A stretch of DNA of 64,000 nt, taken from positions 89,234-153,233 of the forward strand of contig NZ_JAINWI010000017.1 in NCBI RefSeq assembly GCF_021021435.1, read 5' to 3'. The notes beneath the pieces are model-generated. The model ran no database searches and was not told the DNA's origin. It was given only the letters and a program-made list of their open reading frames with translations. This document shows positions 61,059 through 64,000 of this stretch, in pieces. Made by a program: the position numbers and the translations under genes. This DNA comes from Seohaeicola saemankumensis. Its GTDB lineage: Bacteria; Pseudomonadota; Alphaproteobacteria; Rhodobacterales; Rhodobacteraceae. Each line of letters opens with the position of its first letter. The first letter of the stretch is position 1.

Positions 61059-62456
61059 CTAGCCTTGGGTGCCACGCGGCGTGTCACCCTCGCCCAGATC
61101 CCAGAACAATCCCGCCATCAGACGCAGGGCATCGCGGCACAGCGGTTTGAGAACATGCTCGTTCGGTGCATGCTGCGAACAGCCGCGATAGGAATGCGGC
61201 ACCCAAACCGTAGGCAGACCCAGAATATCCGTAAAGCAGTCATTGGGCAGTGATCCCGCCAGATTGGGCAGGACATGTGGAGCGCATCCTGCGCTGCGCG
61301 TCAGGCTTTCGGCGACGAACGTTACCCAAGGATGATCAGGATCCAGCCGCGTTGCTTTGAAAACGCCGCTCTCATGCGGGGTAATCTCGACTTGCGCGAA
61401 CCCGTGCGCGTCTAGATGCCGCCGCAGTGCGGGCAAAATGTCGTCGGGATCGGTGCCCACCACATAGCGCAACTGGCAGGTCGCGCGCGCATTGGCCGAT
61501 ATCGCATTGACCGGCGCATCCGGCACACCGCTGGTCATCGCCAGCACGGCAAAGCTGTTCCAACCATAGGCCCGCTCGACCGGAGTCAGGCTCTCCTCGC
61601 CCCAGTCGCTATTGATCGCAGGCCCGTCCTCGCTGTCGATCGGTAAACCGTCAAGCGCCGCGCGCACCGCAGGTGTCAGGCTGTCAGGGCGCCATTCGGG
61701 GATCTGGATCTGGCCCCGCTTGTCGGTCATCACGGCAAGTGCTTGCGCGAGTATCATTGCCGGATCAGCCAGAAGACCGCCCCAATTGCCCGAATGATGC
61801 GCGCCCTCACGCAAGGACACCGTGAGATCGAAGGTTACGCCACCGCGAGACCCCATGAACATCGTAGGCACATCCGGCTGCAACCGCGGTCCGTCCGAGG
61901 CGATCAGCACATCCGCCGCCAGTTTCTCGCGATTTGCCTCGAAAAATGCTGCAAGTCCGGTCGAACCGGTCTCCTCGCTCATCTCGATCACGATTCTGCA
62001 GTTGAACCCCAGCGACCCACGGGCCGCAAGAACCGCCTCGAGGGCTGCAATATTGATCAAATGCTGCGATTTGTTATCAGCTGTGCCGCGTCCATATAAG
62101 CGGTCGTCCTCCTCGACCAGCTCGAAAGGATGCAACCCCTCGCGCCATTGATCCGCCTGCGCGCGGATTACATCGCCATGTCCGTAACTCAGAATCGTGG
62201 GCAGACCATCAGCCTCATGCCGCTCGGCTATCAACAAAGGCCCCCCGCGCGGATCGGGATTGGCAAAGATCGTCGACACAAATCCCGATGCCGTCAAACG
62301 CGGCTCCATCGCCTCGGTCAGATAGCGCATCAAGGCAACGCCTTGGTTCGGGTTCTGGCTTTCTGTCTGATAGGCCACCAGATCCGAAAGCTCGGACCGG
62401 AAGTCTCCTGCATCAAAATAGCCGGAAATCCTGTCTATCGCTGTGTCACGAGTCAT
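61059..62456 (-). CDS. M20-family metallopeptidase (dipeptidase-like)
   Basis: A 465-residue zinc peptidase. Metal and catalytic motifs are in place: [20 protein letters not shown], the base-metal glutamates in [18 protein letters not shown], and the distal His in [13 protein letters not shown]. The inserted dimerisation domain spans about residues 190-340. The ATG at 62456 has AAGGA eight bases before; an in-frame ATG three codons earlier is possible. Similar enzymes cleave dipeptides or acylated amino acids. First gene of a pair with DUF2254. Confidence 0.87.
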   Translation of the reverse strand: MTRDTAIDRISGYFDAGDFRSELSDLVAYQTESQNPNQGVALMRYLTEAMEPRLTASGFVSTIFANPDPRGGPLLIAERHEADGLPTILSYGHGDVIRAQADQWREGLHPFELVEEDDRLYGRGTADNKSQHLINIAALEAVLAARGSLGFNCRIVIEMSEETGSTGLAAFFEANREKLAADVLIASDGPRLQPDVPTMFMGSRGGVTFDLTVSLREGAHHSGNWGGLLADPAMILAQALAVMTDKRGQIQIPEWRPDSLTPAVRAALDGLPIDSEDGPAINSDWGEESLTPVERAYGWNSFAVLAMTSGVPDAPVNAISANARATCQLRYVVGTDPDDILPALRRHLDAHGFAQVEITPHESGVFKATRLDPDHPWVTFVAESLTRSAGCAPHVLPNLAGSLPNDCFTDILGLPTVWVPHSYRGCSQHAPNEHVLKPLCRDALRLMAGLFWDLGEGDTPRGTQG

Positions 62457-62690
62457 GGCTGTCATCCTTCGGTGTCCGATCTTTCGCAAATCACATGAGA
62501 GCGTTTGCGGCCTCTGCTATCCGGTAAACTCGCCGGACAGCTGGCACCTTATGTGACTGTGACTGACTGTCCATATCCCACTGGTCGGTAAAGTCGGGAA
62601 AATGGCGCTACACTTCTTGCCAGTCCCGACGACGACGTCGGTGCTAGACTTGAAGTTTCAAGACACTTTTATGTTTCGTTTTAAATATTT

Positions 62691-62726
62691 AGGCCGCCTT
62701 TGCCTTTATTGGCGCGGCCTTTGTTT
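62691..62726 (+). terminator. rho-independent terminator just left of the insertion sequence
   Basis: AGGCCGC (62691-62697) pairs with GCGGCCT (62714-62720), followed by TTGTTTT. It reads on plus, yet no plus-strand gene ends here. The preceding 230 bases have no open frame; they could encode a small RNA or be the tail of something the insertion disrupted. Confidence 0.6.
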
Positions 62727-62751
62727 TGGACCTGTCGCGGTTTGATGCCGC
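62727..62751 (+). repeat. left terminal inverted repeat of the IS3-family element
   Basis: TGGACCTGTC, GCGGTTTGA and TGCCGC pair with the reverse complement of 63934-63958 at 21 of 25 positions. Confidence 0.82.
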
Positions 62752-62789
62752 TCCTTTGATTGCATTTACTGCAACAAAGGAGACTGACT

Positions 62790-63065
62790 ATGGGACTGAA
62801 ACGGACAGACGAATTCCGCGCTGATGCGGTGCGTATCGCGCTGACCAGTGGACTGACGCGCAAACAGGTGGCTGACGATCTGGGCGTCGGCATGTCGACG
62901 CTGAACAAATGGGTCACTGCACATCGAGACACGGATGTGGTGTCAAAAGAGGATCTGAGCCTTGCCCAAGAGAATGACCGGTTGCGTCGTGAGAACCGCA
63001 TTCTCAAGGAGGAGCGGGAAGTGTTAAAAAAGGCCACGGTGTTCCTTGCGAGCCAAAAGCTGTGA
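62790..63065 (+). CDS. IS3-family transposase OrfA
   Basis: A 91-residue DNA-binding protein: a helix-turn-helix (RIALTSGLTRKQVADDLGVG with MSTLNKWV) and a C-terminal leucine-zipper-like helix EDLSLAQENDRLRRENRILK. It lacks catalytic residues and acts as the DNA-binding half and regulator of transposition. ATG 62790 follows AAAGGAG. Its end overlaps orfB. Confidence 0.9.
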   Translation: MGLKRTDEFRADAVRIALTSGLTRKQVADDLGVGMSTLNKWVTAHRDTDVVSKEDLSLAQENDRLRRENRILKEEREVLKKATVFLASQKL

Positions 63066-63920
63066 GGTTTAAGTTCATTGAAGAACACCGAACAACATTT
63101 TCCATCAATCTGATGTGCCGGGTTATGGCAGTCAGCCCGCGTGGTTTGCGGGCGCATCGCAGCCGTCCAGCCAGCCGCAGGCAGCGGTCTGATCTGGTCA
63201 CGCTGGCCCATATCAAAGAACAATCCCGTCTCAGTTTGGTCAGCTATGGCAGGCCACGCATGACCGAAGAACTGAAGGAGATTGGTCTGAATGTAGGGCA
63301 CCGCCGCGTAGGCAGGGCTGATGCGTCAGAACGGCATATCAGTCGTAAGAACTCGCAAATACAAGGCGACAACGGACAGCAATCATAAGTTCAATGTCGC
63401 GCCAAACCTGCTGGATCGTGACGTTAACGCTGATGCGCCCAACCAAAAGTGGGCAGGCGATATCAGTTATATCTGGACGCGCGAGGGGTGGCTGTACTTG
63501 GCTGTGATCTTGGACGTGCATTCACGGCCTGTAATTGGCTGGGCGGTCTCGAACCGGATGAAACGCGACCTTGCGATCAGGGCTTTGAAGATGGCCATCG
63601 CGTTCCGGCAGCCGCCCAAGAACTGCATCCATCACACGGATCGTGGGTCGCAGTATTGTTCGCACGACTACCAGAAGATCCTGCGCCAGCACGGGTTCAA
63701 GGTGTCGGTGTCTGGGAAGGGCAATTGCTATGATGATGCCGCCGTCGAGACCTTGTTCAAAACGATCACAGCCGAACTGATATGGCGGCAGTCATCGGAA
63801 ACGCGCAGGCAAGCTGAAATGGCGATATTTGAATACATCAACGGCTTCTACAATCCGCGCCGACGCCACTCAGCTCTGGGTTGGAAAAGCCCGGTCGCCT
63901 TCGAACGGACAGTGGCCTAA
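63062..63920 (+). pseudogene. IS3-family transposase OrfB, frameshifted
   Basis: The first frame starts GTG 63062 (FKFIEEHRTTFSINLMCRV, then RPRMTEELKEIGLNVGHRRVG) and then loses the family match. The match resumes one frame over at 63321 (MRQNGISVVRTRKY) through the DDE core: Asp in KWAGDISYIW, Asp in CIHHTDRGSQYC, Glu in AAVETLFKTITAELIW. The expected codons Gly-Arg-Leu-Met (GGC AGG CTG ATG) are present but with one additional G in 63315-63317. The two pieces therefore form one broken gene, unless the extra base is a sequencing error. Confidence 0.85.
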
Positions 63921-63933
63921 ACGAGCACTTGGG

Positions 63934-63958
63934 GCGGCACGAAAGCGTGACAGGTCCA
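63934..63958 (-). repeat. right terminal inverted repeat of the IS3-family element
   Basis: Reverse complement of this stretch begins TGGACCTGTCACGC and matches the left end at 21 of 25 positions. The remaining 42 bases of the window hold nothing I can name. Confidence 0.82.
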
Positions 63959-64000
63959 GGACGTTGCCCCCAACTTTTATCCAGCGTGAGCGAGACTCTG

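Larger units (their letters stand above)
62727..63958 (+). mobile_element. IS3-family insertion sequence, about 1232 bp, orfB frameshifted
   Basis: The element carries two overlapping transposase frames (orfA, orfB) and imperfect terminal inverted repeats, 21 of 25 matching, starting TGGACCTGTC. No target-site duplication is evident next to these ends, so the true ends may differ by a few bases or one flank has changed. Transposition in this family needs an OrfAB fusion made by -1 frameshifting; the added base in orfB would break it. Confidence 0.87.

Overview
The window looks like a chromosomal segment of an alphaproteobacterium, most likely a Rhodobacteraceae / Roseobacter-group member. The basis is high GC, tight operons with ATGA or TGATG stop-start overlaps, a PhyR-NepR-EcfG general stress module (a system restricted to Alphaproteobacteria), and the mix of aromatic, heme-uptake and NitT/TauT-type transport genes. 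All product names are inferred from motifs and family resemblance read by eye. No database search was run.

Left part (1-18.8 kb): aromatic catabolism. A flavin monooxygenase operon (FAD hydroxylase, DUF2783 protein, small membrane protein) precedes an aromatic-amino-acid decarboxylase-hpaI pair. A graveyard of gene fragments follows (about 4.5-6.6 kb). Then come a MarR-type regulator (hpaR) and, divergently, hpaF-E-D-G-H, the meta-cleavage route from homoprotocatechuate to pyruvate and succinate semialdehyde (HpaI supplies the aldolase step). A near-identical HpaR-like operator lies before both hpaF and the decarboxylase-hpaI pair. Next is a branched-chain-type ABC importer with an acyl-CoA ligase and a binding protein (12.2-18.8 kb), closed by a strong bidirectional terminator.

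18.8-28.2 kb: two divergent operons, read together here as an uncharacterised N-heterocycle uptake and breakdown system: cytosine-deaminase-like amidohydrolase, NMT1/NitT-type ABC transporter, FAD-linked oxidase, two flavodoxin-fold NAD(P)H oxidoreductases, an IPNS-like Fe(II) oxygenase and a creatininase-family hydrolase. A Crp/Fnr-type regulator follows.

28.2-35.7 kb (minus strand): transglutaminase-like protein, a fused circularly permuted ATP-grasp/alpha-E protein and a transglutaminase-DUF2126 fusion. This is a predicted peptide-ligase/peptidase system of unknown substrate. A GNAT acetyltransferase lies next to it.

35.7-44.7 kb: a complete heme acquisition locus (TonB, two ExbD, ExbB, a small secreted protein and the outer-membrane receptor on minus; HmuS-T-U-V on plus) around a 29-bp palindromic operator. 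Then come a thioesterase, a sigma-54-type promoter before an Rrf2/NsrR-like regulator, and an AI-2E family exporter.

47.0-55.8 kb: stress and signalling. Small membrane-associated stress proteins precede phyR, which is divergent from nepR-ecfG-histidine kinase. A perfect palindrome between them forms overlapping EcfG promoters in both directions. A hybrid histidine kinase and an ECF sigma/NrsF-type anti-sigma pair follow.

55.8-64 kb: MFS transporter, universal stress protein with SulP transporter, DUF2254 membrane protein, M20 dipeptidase, and at the right edge an IS3-family insertion sequence whose orfB carries a one-base frameshift. I saw no rRNA, tRNA or CRISPR array.
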